Shown here: positions 33,388 through 41,168 of the stretch, piece after piece
How positions within the stretch are numbered: the stretch's first letter is position 1
Layout: every line of letters starts with the position of its first letter
Assembly: GCF_900109145.1 (NCBI RefSeq)
Contig: NZ_FNYY01000002.1
Span: forward strand, 310,001-374,000
Origin: Marinovum algicola
Lineage (GTDB): Bacteria; Pseudomonadota; Alphaproteobacteria; Rhodobacterales; Rhodobacteraceae
DNA: 64,000 nt
Reading direction: 5' to 3'
Translations under genes and position numbers: made by a program
Notes under the pieces: generated by a model
Seen by the model: the letters and a program-made list of their open reading frames with translations, nothing else
Databases searched by the model: none
What the model was told of the DNA's origin: nothing

Positions 33388-35337
33388 CTACAGCCGGTCC
33401 AGCGTGCTCAACAGGGCGGTATAAGAAATCGGCTTGATCAGCAGCGGCGCGCCACGGCGCGGATCGTCCTCGGCACCGGAAAGCTCCTGCCCGGAGACCA
33501 CGACAAAGGGAATGCCGTTCTCCCGCAACCAGGCCGCCACCGGCTCCGACGTGCCCTCGGCCAGCGTCCAGTCGAGGACCGCGAGGTCGGGCCGTTCGCT
33601 TTCCAGCCGGGCCAGCGCGCTCTGGCTGTCGCGGAACTCGCCGAAGCGGGCGAAACCCCCCTCTTCCAGCGTGGCGGCCAGGTCCATCGCGATGATCACG
33701 TCGTCCTCGACGATCATCACCGACCGCGCCGGGGCCGGCGCCTCGGGTGACGGCCGCAACACTTCGGAGGGGCTCGGGCCGGGCGTATCGGCCTGCCGGG
33801 GATAACTCAGGTCAAACCGGATGCCCTCGGGCCCGACCTCGCGCCGCATTTCGCCGCCGAGCTGTCCCTTGACCACCTCGTGCAGCAGCACCGATCCATA
33901 GCCTTCCTGTCCGTCCGAGACGGCGGGACCGTTGGTGGGCACCCCGGTTTCATGCCAGCAGACGTCAAGCCGGCTGGTGTCGGGCAATGCCCAGCTCAGC
34001 GCGAGCCGGCCGTCGGAGGTGCTGAGAAACCCGTGTTTGAGCGCATTTGTCGTCAGCTCGTGCAGCACCATGGCGAGCACCTGCGCCTCGGTCGGGCTGA
34101 GCGCCACCTGCGGGCCGGACATCTCGATCCGGTCAAAGACATCCGGGCCAAAGGGCGCCAGTTCCTCTTCAGCCAGTTCCTGAAAGGTGACATTCACCCA
34201 GCGCTTCTGCCCCAGCAGACCATGCACCCGCGACAACGCCGCGAAACGCCCCTCCAGATCGGCCTTGACCTGCGCCACGTCGTCGCCGGTGGTCATCCGG
34301 GTGACCGACTGGACCACCGCCAGAAGATTGCGCGCCCGGTGATCGATCTCGCTGGCCATCACTCGTTCGCGTTCGCGGCCGCGCTCGCGCTCGATCCAGC
34401 CCATCGTCGTTTCCAGCACCCGCTCGATGGCCGAGATATCGAAGGCCGAGATCACGCGTTCCTTGTGCCATTGCACCCCGATGACCGAGGTCACCTCGCC
34501 GTTTTCGACCCAGGGCACTCCCAGCCCCTGCACCACGCCCACCCGCTCCAGGTACTCGCGGCTGGCCGGTTCGAGATCGGCGTCGCTCAGCGCCGCGGCG
34601 GTCACCTCACCCGACAGGATCTTTTCCTGAAGGCTCACCCCGACCTGCGACGGCATGGCGATTTCCGCCGAGGGCGGCGTGCCCTCGGCGCACCACTCAT
34701 AGATCATCGCAAAGGCCACCTGGCCTTCGATTTGCGTCCGCTCGCGCAGGCCGACGCGGCAGGCCCCGAGCAGCTCGCCGAGTTTGGCCAGCGAAAAGCG
34801 CAAGGCCTGGTCCGGCGAAGGCGCGGTGCGAAAGGCATTGTTGGCGGCGACGAGGAATTCGGCATTGCGGCGCTGGATCACGTTCTCGGTGATCTCGCTG
34901 CCCGAGTTGAAGACGCCGGTAATTCCGCCGTCCGCGTCGCGCAGCGGGGTGAAGCTGTAATTCCACCAGGTCTCCTCCTCGATGCCATGGCGCCGCATCG
35001 GCAGCATCTGCTCCTGCGCGAAGAGCCCCTGCCCCTGTTCGATCACCTGGGCGAATTGCGGGTCGATGATGTGCCAGATGTCCGACCAGACCTCGCGCGC
35101 CGGCTGGCCCAACGCCGCCGGATGCCGCGGCCCGGGAATCGGCGCCCAGGCGTCGTTGTAGAGCAGGCGCAGCTCCGGCCCCCAATAAATCGCCGTGGGA
35201 AAGGCCGAGTTGAGGCAGATCGACAGCGCGGCGCGCAGCGATTGCGGCCAGTCGGCGGGCGGCCCGAACGGATGGCTGGCCCAGTCAAAGGCGCGGATCC
35301 GCTGCGCCATCTCGCCCTCACCGGCGAGAAAATCCAT
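33388..35337 (-). CDS. HWE-family sensor histidine kinase with C-terminal receiver domain
   Basis: About 649 residues. An N-terminal PAS-like domain (FPTAIYWGPELRLLYNDAW, WWNYSFTPLRDADGGITGVFN) and a GAF-like domain precede the HWE kinase core. This has the phospho-His H333 in EIDHRARNLLAVVQSV, the N-box HELTTNALKHG and the diagnostic W-x-E in VCWHETG. A receiver follows: VEDD near the start, phospho-acceptor D589 in LAVLDWTLAEG, and Lys in LLIKPISY. No output or DNA-binding domain. No transmembrane helix, so it senses a cytoplasmic signal. ATG 35337 is chosen; TTG 35346 with AGGA at 5 nt is an alternative. Confidence 0.9.
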   Translation of the reverse strand: MDFLAGEGEMAQRIRAFDWASHPFGPPADWPQSLRAALSICLNSAFPTAIYWGPELRLLYNDAWAPIPGPRHPAALGQPAREVWSDIWHIIDPQFAQVIEQGQGLFAQEQMLPMRRHGIEEETWWNYSFTPLRDADGGITGVFNSGSEITENVIQRRNAEFLVAANNAFRTAPSPDQALRFSLAKLGELLGACRVGLRERTQIEGQVAFAMIYEWCAEGTPPSAEIAMPSQVGVSLQEKILSGEVTAAALSDADLEPASREYLERVGVVQGLGVPWVENGEVTSVIGVQWHKERVISAFDISAIERVLETTMGWIERERGRERERVMASEIDHRARNLLAVVQSVTRMTTGDDVAQVKADLEGRFAALSRVHGLLGQKRWVNVTFQELAEEELAPFGPDVFDRIEMSGPQVALSPTEAQVLAMVLHELTTNALKHGFLSTSDGRLALSWALPDTSRLDVCWHETGVPTNGPAVSDGQEGYGSVLLHEVVKGQLGGEMRREVGPEGIRFDLSYPRQADTPGPSPSEVLRPSPEAPAPARSVMIVEDDVIIAMDLAATLEEGGFARFGEFRDSQSALARLESERPDLAVLDWTLAEGTSEPVAAWLRENGIPFVVVSGQELSGAEDDPRRGAPLLIKPISYTALLSTLDRL

Positions 35338-35519
35338 CGGGTTCAATTCGTTCCTGCCCTCGCCTTGCAAACCTGGCCCTCACTGCTGCATACCTCTTGC
35401 CCGCCGGATCATTCTGTCAAGCGCCCGGAGACCGCGTTACAGATAGGGCAAGCCCCCCTCTTGACCAGTTCTCCCGGTCGCGTCCACCCCCGGCAGCGAT
35501 CCGCCCCACGCGGCCGCCC

Positions 35520-36467
35520 TCAGGCGATCCGCCCGCGCTGGCCGCTGGGCGAGATGCCGAAGGAGCGGCGATAGAGCCGGGTGAAATGGCCGAGGCTCTG
35601 AAAGCCGCAGGCGACCGCGATCTCGGAAACCGACATTTCGGTCTGCAACAGCAGGTGCCGCGCCCGGTCGAGCCGCAGCTCCATGTAGTAGCGCCCCGGC
35701 GACGTGTTGAAATAGCGGCCGAAAAGCCGCTCGAGTTGGCGCACCGAAATGCCCAGATCCTGCGCGATCAGCATCGGCGAGACCGGCTCTTCCAGCGCGC
35801 CGCGCATGATCTCGATGGCGCGGGCGACATGCGGATTGCGCATGCCGTGGCGCGATTGCAGCGAAATGCGCTGCGCCACCCCCGCCTCGCGCGCGCCGGC
35901 ATAGACCATCATGTCCGACACCGCGACCGAGAGGTCATAGCCGTGATCCCTCTCGATCAGGTGCAGCATCAGGTCGGCGGTGGCCGAGCCGCCCGAGGCG
36001 GTGACATGTTTCTCGTCGGCCACGAAGACACAGCGCTCCAGGGCGACCTCGGGGAACCGCTCGGCAAAGGCATCGTGGTATTCCCAATGGATTGCCGCCT
36101 TCATGCCGTCGAGAAAGCCGGCCTGCGCCAGCACCCAGGCTCCGGAACAGAGCGCGCCGATCCGCACCCCGGTCGATCGCGCCCGGCGCAGCGCCGCCAG
36201 CAGCGCCGGCGTGATCTGCCCGGTCATCCCCAGCCCGGAAATGACGAACAACCGGTCGGCCCGTGGCACCGCGCCAAAGCCATGCGCCACCAGCGTGACC
36301 GACCCATTGGAGGCGCGCGAGGAGATGCCGTCTTCGGAGGCATAGGACCAGGCATAGAGATCCCGGCCGGAAATCAGGTTGGCGATGCGCAAGGGCTCGA
36401 TGGCGCAGGCCAGCGTCAGATGGGTGTGATCCTCGACCAGAAGAAAGACGAAATGCTGCGCGGCCAT
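35520..36467 (-). CDS. GlxA-family transcriptional regulator (DJ-1/PfpI-like domain plus AraC HTH)
   Basis: A 315-residue regulator. The N-terminal DJ-1/PfpI-like domain shows FVFLLVEDHTHLTLACAIEPLRIANL and IGALCSGAWVLAQAGFLDG, with ASGGSATADLMLHLIERDHG. The C-terminal AraC domain has two HTHs: PMLIAQDLGISVRQLERLFGRYF and SVSEIAVACGFQSLGHFTRLYRRSFGISP. This architecture is common for activators of quaternary-amine and amino-acid catabolism (GbdR, CdhR, ArgR of pseudomonads). AAGGAGAGCAGTCAGC precedes ATG 36467. It is divergent from the GntR operon. Confidence 0.92.
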   Translation of the reverse strand: MAAQHFVFLLVEDHTHLTLACAIEPLRIANLISGRDLYAWSYASEDGISSRASNGSVTLVAHGFGAVPRADRLFVISGLGMTGQITPALLAALRRARSTGVRIGALCSGAWVLAQAGFLDGMKAAIHWEYHDAFAERFPEVALERCVFVADEKHVTASGGSATADLMLHLIERDHGYDLSVAVSDMMVYAGAREAGVAQRISLQSRHGMRNPHVARAIEIMRGALEEPVSPMLIAQDLGISVRQLERLFGRYFNTSPGRYYMELRLDRARHLLLQTEMSVSEIAVACGFQSLGHFTRLYRRSFGISPSGQRGRIA

Positions 36468-36513
36468 GCTGACTGCTCTCCTTGGGATGATGCATTTTAC
36501 ATGTCGCACAACA

Positions 36514-36530
36514 TTATACAATGTGTATAA
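36514..36530. promoter_or_regulatory. Perfect palindrome between the GlxA and GntR genes
   Basis: TTATACA-ATG-TGTATAA is a perfect 7-bp-arm palindrome in the 116-bp divergent region. Its size and symmetry are typical of FCD-type GntR operators, so it is probably the site of the GntR protein encoded at 36584. It would control both directions. Confidence 0.6.
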
Positions 36531-36583
36531 ACTTGGTCAGAGGGCGGATTCGCCCGAAATTCCGCAAGAGCCCGAGGATGCCG

Positions 36584-37294
36584 ATGGCCGCCGATACCAA
36601 GACCACCAAGGCGATGCTCTACGAGCATCTGCGCATGGAGATCCTCTCGACCCGCCTGCCCCCCGGTCACGATATCGACGAGGCGCGGCTCTCGGCCGAG
36701 TTCGCGCTGTCGCGCACGCCGCTGCGCGAAGTGCTGCGGCAGCTGGCCGGCGAGGGCTTTGTCGTATTGCGCGAGAACCGCGGCGCGCGGGTGACCGACA
36801 TGTCCTTTGCCACACTGCGCGATTTCTTTGTCGCCGCGCCGATGATCTATGGCGCGGTGCTGCGGCTGGCCGCCGGCAACGCCCGGCCCGGTCAGATCGC
36901 CGCGCTCAAGACGGCGCAGGAGCGGTTTCGCGCCACCCTGCGCCAGGGCAGTGCCATCGACCGGGCGCTGGCCAACAACCGCTTTCACGAGATTACAGGC
37001 GAAATGGCGGGCAACATCTATCTGTTGCCGTCGTTCCACCGGCTGCTGATCGACCATGCCCGCATCGGCACCACCTTCTATCGGCCGCGCACCGCCGAGA
37101 TGACCAACAATCTCGACGCCGCCAGCCGCCAGCACGACGAGATCATCGCCGCCATCGAGGCCGGCGACGAGGACCGCGCCGGCCAGCTGGCCGAGGCGCA
37201 TTGGAACCTGTCACGGGGCCAGATCGAGCTTTTCGTGATGCCCGACGGCCTCGACCTGCCGCTCGGCGCGCTTCCCAGGACGACAACCGGATAG
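36584..37294 (+). CDS. GntR-family regulator with FCD domain
   Basis: A 236-residue FadR-type GntR regulator. HTH: MLYEHLRMEILSTRLPPGHDI, SAEFALSRTPLREVLRQLAGEGFV, wing LRENRGARVTDMS. FCD domain: FFVAAPMIYGAVLRLAAGN, NNRFHEITGEMAGN, QHDEIIAAIEAGDEDRAGQLAEAHW. Start 36584 is chosen because CGAGG lies 6 nt upstream; the in-frame ATG 36521 falls inside the palindromic operator and is rejected. It precedes and probably represses the DapA-like/ALDH/FAD-oxidase genes. Confidence 0.9.
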   Translation: MAADTKTTKAMLYEHLRMEILSTRLPPGHDIDEARLSAEFALSRTPLREVLRQLAGEGFVVLRENRGARVTDMSFATLRDFFVAAPMIYGAVLRLAAGNARPGQIAALKTAQERFRATLRQGSAIDRALANNRFHEITGEMAGNIYLLPSFHRLLIDHARIGTTFYRPRTAEMTNNLDAASRQHDEIIAAIEAGDEDRAGQLAEAHWNLSRGQIELFVMPDGLDLPLGALPRTTTG

Positions 37295-37301
37295 GACAGA
37301 C

Positions 37302-38219
37302 ATGACCCCACGCTTCCGCTTTGACGGTATCTACACCCCCGTCGTCACGCCGTTTGCCGCCGATTTCTCGGTCCGCTGGGACGCGCTCGAAGCGGTGATC
37401 GACTGGCTGATCGGCCAGGGCGTCCACGGGCTGATCTCGGGTGGCTCCACCGGCGAGAATTATGCCCAGACCCTGGACGAACGCATCGAGATCGCGCGCT
37501 TCACCGTCGACAAGACGGCCGGCCGGGTGCCGGTGGTGATCGGCACCGGTGCCATGCTGACCGCGGAGTCGCTGGCGCTGGCCCATGCGGCGCGTGAGAT
37601 GGGCGCCGATGCCATCCTGCTGGCCTCGCCGCCCTATGCGGTGCCGACCGACCGCGAAAACGCGCTCAACGCGCTGGCCATCGACCGGGCGGCGGACCTG
37701 CCGATCATGCTGTACAACTACCCGCACCGCACCGGCACGATGATGGGCGAGGACTTTCTCGACCGGGTCGGCCGCTCGCGCAATTTCTGCGGCATCAAGG
37801 AAAGCTCCGGCGATATCAACCGCGTGCATCTTCTGGCCCGCGATTACCCGCATATCCAGCTTGGCTGCGGCATGGACGATCAGGCGCTGGAGTTCTTTGC
37901 CTGGGGCGCGCCCTTCTGGGTCTGCGGCGGATCCAACTTCCTGCCGGCCGAGCATGTGGCGCTTTACGAGGCCTGCGTGCGCGAGGGCGATTTCGCCAAG
38001 GGCCGCCGCATCATGTCGGCGATGATGCCGCTGATGCGGGTGCTCGAACAGGGTGGCAAATTCATCCAGACCATCAAGCACGGGGTAACCATGACCGGCG
38101 TCGACTGCGCGGTGGTTCGCCCGCCGCTGAAGGCGCTGAACAAGGATGACAAACGCGCGCTCGACCAAGTGGTGCGGGTGCTGAAACGGACGATTGCCGA
38201 TATCCGGGCGGAGGGCTGA
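37302..38219 (+). CDS. Dihydrodipicolinate synthase (DapA)-family aldolase/dehydratase
   Basis: A 305-residue class I aldolase-fold protein. Seen: the N-terminal GIYTPVVTPFAADFSVRWDALEAVIDWL, the GGSTGENYAQTLDER loop, MLYNYPHRTG containing the catalytic-Tyr region, and the Schiff-base lysine K166 in FCGIKESSGD. The context (GntR, aldehyde dehydrogenase, FAD oxidase) argues against lysine biosynthesis. It could be a keto-acid dehydratase, a hydroxyproline-pathway deaminase, or another pyruvate-aldolase-like enzyme. It follows the GntR stop by 7 nt. Confidence 0.88.
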   Translation: MTPRFRFDGIYTPVVTPFAADFSVRWDALEAVIDWLIGQGVHGLISGGSTGENYAQTLDERIEIARFTVDKTAGRVPVVIGTGAMLTAESLALAHAAREMGADAILLASPPYAVPTDRENALNALAIDRAADLPIMLYNYPHRTGTMMGEDFLDRVGRSRNFCGIKESSGDINRVHLLARDYPHIQLGCGMDDQALEFFAWGAPFWVCGGSNFLPAEHVALYEACVREGDFAKGRRIMSAMMPLMRVLEQGGKFIQTIKHGVTMTGVDCAVVRPPLKALNKDDKRALDQVVRVLKRTIADIRAEG

Positions 38220-38222
38220 GAC

Positions 38223-39719
38223 ATGAGCTTGCTGACTAAAGACGAGTACCGGGGGATCGCGCGCGGTCTCGATCTGCCCTGCATGGCCTTTATCGACGGC
38301 GGCTTTCGCCCGGCGCTTTCGGGGCGCACCTTTGCCAGCATCAACCCGGCCACCGGCGAAGAGCTGGCGCAGGTCGCCGCCTGCGCCGCGCCCGACGTGG
38401 ACCTTGCCGTCGCCAGGGCGCGCGATGCCTTTGAGGATGGCCGCTGGTCGCGGCTGCATCCGTCGGAGCGCAAGGCGGTGCTCATCCGGCTGGCCAGGCT
38501 GATGACCCGCGAGGCCCGCGAGCTGGCGGTGATGGAAAGCCTCGACAGCGGCAAGACGATCCTCGATTGCGAGACCGTCGACCTGCCCGAAACCATCAAC
38601 TGCCTGACCTGGCACGCCGAGCTGATCGACAAGATCTATGATCAGGTCGCCCCCGCCTCGGACGATCACATCGCCATGGTGGTGCGCGAGCCGGTGGGCG
38701 TGGTCGGGCTGGTGCTGCCGTGGAACTTTCCGCTGCTGATGATGGCCTGGAAGATCGCACCGGCCCTGGCGGCCGGCTGTTCGCTGGTGGTCAAACCCGC
38801 CGAGGAAACCTCGCTCACGGCGCTGCGCCTGGCGGAACTGGCCGCCGAGGCCGGGCTGCCGCGCGGCGTGCTCAACGTGCTGCCCGGCTCCGGCCCCGAG
38901 GTCGGCGAACCGATCGGGCGGCACATGGATATCGACATGGTGTCCTTCACCGGCTCCACCGCCACCGGCAAGCGCTTTCTGTCTTATGCGGCGGACTCGA
39001 ACGCCAAGGAAGTCGTGCTCGAGATGGGCGGCAAGAACCCCGCGATCGTGCTGGAGGACGCCGAGAACCTCGATCGGGTGGCGGCGCATGTGGTCAATGG
39101 CGCCTTCTGGAACATGGGCGAGAATTGCTCGGCCAGCTCTCGGCTCATCGTGCACCGCGACGTCAAGGCGGCCCTGCTCGACCGCATCGGCCATCACTCG
39201 CGCGCCTGGAACACCGGCGACCCGCTCGACCCCGAGGTACGGCTCGGCCCGCTGGTGTCGCAGGCGCATTACGACAAGGTTCGCGGCTATCTGGACCAGG
39301 CCGGGCCGGTGCTGCTGGGCGGCACCGCGGCCGACGGCCGCGTCGCCGCGACGGTGATCGAGGTGCCGGGCAACGACGTGGCGCTGGCGCGCGAGGAAAT
39401 CTTCGGCCCGGTGCTCTCGGTGATCACCGTGGCCAGTTTCGACGAGGCGATCCAGACCGCCAATGACACCGACTATGGCCTTGCCGCCGCGCTCTTTACC
39501 GCCAATGCCAAACGCGCCATCCGCGGCGCGCGAATGCTGCGCGCGGGCACGGTGACGGTCAACAGCTTTGGCGAGGGCGACATCACCACGCCGTTTGGCG
39601 GCCACAAGCAATCGGGCTTTGGCGGGCGCGACAACGGCATCCACGCCCATGACCAATACACACAGCTCAAGACGATCTGGATCGATCTCGCCGATGATGC
39701 GGACGAGGCCATAGGGTGA
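38223..39719 (+). CDS. Aldehyde dehydrogenase (PuuC-like)
   Basis: A 498-residue NAD(P)-dependent aldehyde dehydrogenase. Blocks ELIDKIYDQVAPASDDHIAM and VVREPVGVVGLVLPWNFPLLMMAWK recall gamma-glutamyl-gamma-aminobutyraldehyde dehydrogenase (PuuC). The NAD motif is FTGSTATGKRFL, the general base Glu lies in VVLEMGGKNP, and the catalytic Cys is C302 in MGENCSASSRL. It probably oxidises an amino- or acylamino-aldehyde to the acid. It follows the DapA-like gene by 3 nt and overlaps the next start (GTGA). Confidence 0.92.
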   Translation: MSLLTKDEYRGIARGLDLPCMAFIDGGFRPALSGRTFASINPATGEELAQVAACAAPDVDLAVARARDAFEDGRWSRLHPSERKAVLIRLARLMTREARELAVMESLDSGKTILDCETVDLPETINCLTWHAELIDKIYDQVAPASDDHIAMVVREPVGVVGLVLPWNFPLLMMAWKIAPALAAGCSLVVKPAEETSLTALRLAELAAEAGLPRGVLNVLPGSGPEVGEPIGRHMDIDMVSFTGSTATGKRFLSYAADSNAKEVVLEMGGKNPAIVLEDAENLDRVAAHVVNGAFWNMGENCSASSRLIVHRDVKAALLDRIGHHSRAWNTGDPLDPEVRLGPLVSQAHYDKVRGYLDQAGPVLLGGTAADGRVAATVIEVPGNDVALAREEIFGPVLSVITVASFDEAIQTANDTDYGLAAALFTANAKRAIRGARMLRAGTVTVNSFGEGDITTPFGGHKQSGFGGRDNGIHAHDQYTQLKTIWIDLADDADEAIG

Positions 39720-41056
39720 CCGGGTACCGGGCCCGCCGGCTGCCGGTTCAGCTTGGCCCGGCGGCCTGGAACGCCCTCTTGCCCGCCGAGCCTGCGGTGC
39801 AGCCTCTCGCGCGTGACACCACGGCGGATTTTGTCCTGGTCGGCGCCGGTTTTGCCGGGCTCTCGGCGGCGCGGCGGCTGACCCAGCTTCAGCCCGGCGC
39901 GCGGATCCTGGTGCTCGAGGCCGGGCGCCTGGCCGAAGGCGCGGCAGGGCGCAACTCGGGCTTCATGATCGATCTGCCGCATGACCTGCAATCCGCCGAT
40001 TACGCCGGAGCCGGCGATGACCGGGCCTGGATCGCCCGCAACCGTCAGGCCATCGGCTTTGCCGCCGAGGCGGTCGAGGAATACGGCATCGACCGCAACT
40101 TCTTTGACCGCGCCGGCAAGATCAACGGCGCCGCCAGCGCCGCGGCCCAGGCCCACAACGACAGCTATGCCCGCCACCTCGCCGCGCTTGGCGAGCACTG
40201 CGAAAAACTCGATGCCCAGGAGATGCGGGCGTTGACCGGATCTCCGCATTACCGCTCGGGACTGTTTTCGCCGGGCACGGTGATGCTGCAACCGGCCGGC
40301 TATATCCGCGGATTGGCCCGGGGCCTGCGCGCGGCCGGCGTGATGATCCACGAGGCGAGCCCGGCCCGGGCCCTCACCCGGCAGGGCCCCGGCTGGCAGG
40401 TGACGACGCCGGGCGGAAGAGTGAGCACCTCGCGGATCATTCTCACCGTCAACGGCCATCTCGAAAGCTTCGGCGTGGCGCGCGGCCGGCTGATGCAGCT
40501 CTTTCTCTATGCCGTGATGACGCCCGAGCTGGACGCCGAGACCCTGGCCCGCCTTGGCGGCGCGCCACGCTGGGGCGTCACCCCGGCCGATCCGATGGGC
40601 ACCACGGTGCGCCGGATCGACAGCGGCCAGGGCGGCAATCGCCTGCTCCTGCGAAGCTGCGCCACGCTGCGCCCCGACATGCGGCCCCGCCGCCGCGATC
40701 TCGCCCGCGCGGCGGCGGTCATGCGGCGCAAGTTCGCCCAGCGCTTTCCGCAACTGGCCGGCCTTCGGATGGAACACGCCTGGGCCGGGCCGCTCTGCCT
40801 CAGCCTCAACGGCGTCTCGGTGACCCGCGAGATCGAGGCGGGGCTGGTCTCGGGCTGCGTGCAGAACGGTCTTGGCACCGCGCGCGGCACCCTGACCGGC
40901 ATTGCCGCCGCCGAACTGGCCGCCGGCGTGCCGAGCCCGCTCACCGATTTCTTTGCCACCGAAGCCGCGCCACGCCGCCTGCCGCCGCAACCCTTGCGCC
41001 AGCTTGGCGCCAATGCGCTGCTGCGGCTCCGGGAGTGGCGCGCGCGGGCGGAATAG
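39716..41056 (+). CDS. FAD-dependent oxidoreductase (PuuB-like, DAO family)
   Basis: A 446-residue flavoprotein starting at GTG 39716, overlapping the ALDH stop. FAD motif FVLVGAGFAGLSAARRL near residue 40, then LEAGRLAEGAAGRNSGFMIDLPHD. A C-terminal block GLVSGCVQNGLGTARGTL follows. The layout recalls gamma-glutamylputrescine oxidase (PuuB) and related amine oxidases, and an oxidase plus PuuC-like dehydrogenase is the usual pair for turning an amine into a carboxylate. The amine substrate is unknown. Confidence 0.88.
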   Translation: MTGYRARRLPVQLGPAAWNALLPAEPAVQPLARDTTADFVLVGAGFAGLSAARRLTQLQPGARILVLEAGRLAEGAAGRNSGFMIDLPHDLQSADYAGAGDDRAWIARNRQAIGFAAEAVEEYGIDRNFFDRAGKINGAASAAAQAHNDSYARHLAALGEHCEKLDAQEMRALTGSPHYRSGLFSPGTVMLQPAGYIRGLARGLRAAGVMIHEASPARALTRQGPGWQVTTPGGRVSTSRIILTVNGHLESFGVARGRLMQLFLYAVMTPELDAETLARLGGAPRWGVTPADPMGTTVRRIDSGQGGNRLLLRSCATLRPDMRPRRRDLARAAAVMRRKFAQRFPQLAGLRMEHAWAGPLCLSLNGVSVTREIEAGLVSGCVQNGLGTARGTLTGIAAAELAAGVPSPLTDFFATEAAPRRLPPQPLRQLGANALLRLREWRARAE

Positions 41057-41071
41057 GCAGGGGCGGGCGAG

Positions 41072-41093
41072 GCCCCGGCGCGGCGGCCGGGGC
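41072..41093. terminator. GC-rich hairpin between convergent genes
   Basis: GCCCCGGC and GCCGGGGC pair over a 6-nt loop in the very GC-rich 112-bp region between the convergent FAD oxidase and MttB-like genes. No U-run on either strand. Confidence 0.45.
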
Positions 41094-41168
41094 GGGAGGC
41101 AGGGGCCGCAGCCTCGCCCCACCCGCCCCGGGCCTGCCCCGGGGCCGCGCGGCCGGGGACGCCACGCC

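Noticed and set aside
36521-36583. Upstream ATG for the GntR gene at 36521
   Set aside because: It lies in the middle of the palindromic operator and has no ribosome-binding site; 36584 has one.
37143-39656. An 837-codon minus-strand frame opposite the DapA-like and aldehyde dehydrogenase genes
   Set aside because: A shadow of the plus-strand genes, without any recognisable domain or ribosome-binding site.
37302-41056. Hydroxyproline degradation operon (DapA-family deaminase, ketoglutarate-semialdehyde dehydrogenase, FAD oxidase)
   Set aside because: Not excluded but not adopted: no proline racemase/epimerase gene is present, and the dehydrogenase and oxidase look more like PuuC and PuuB.
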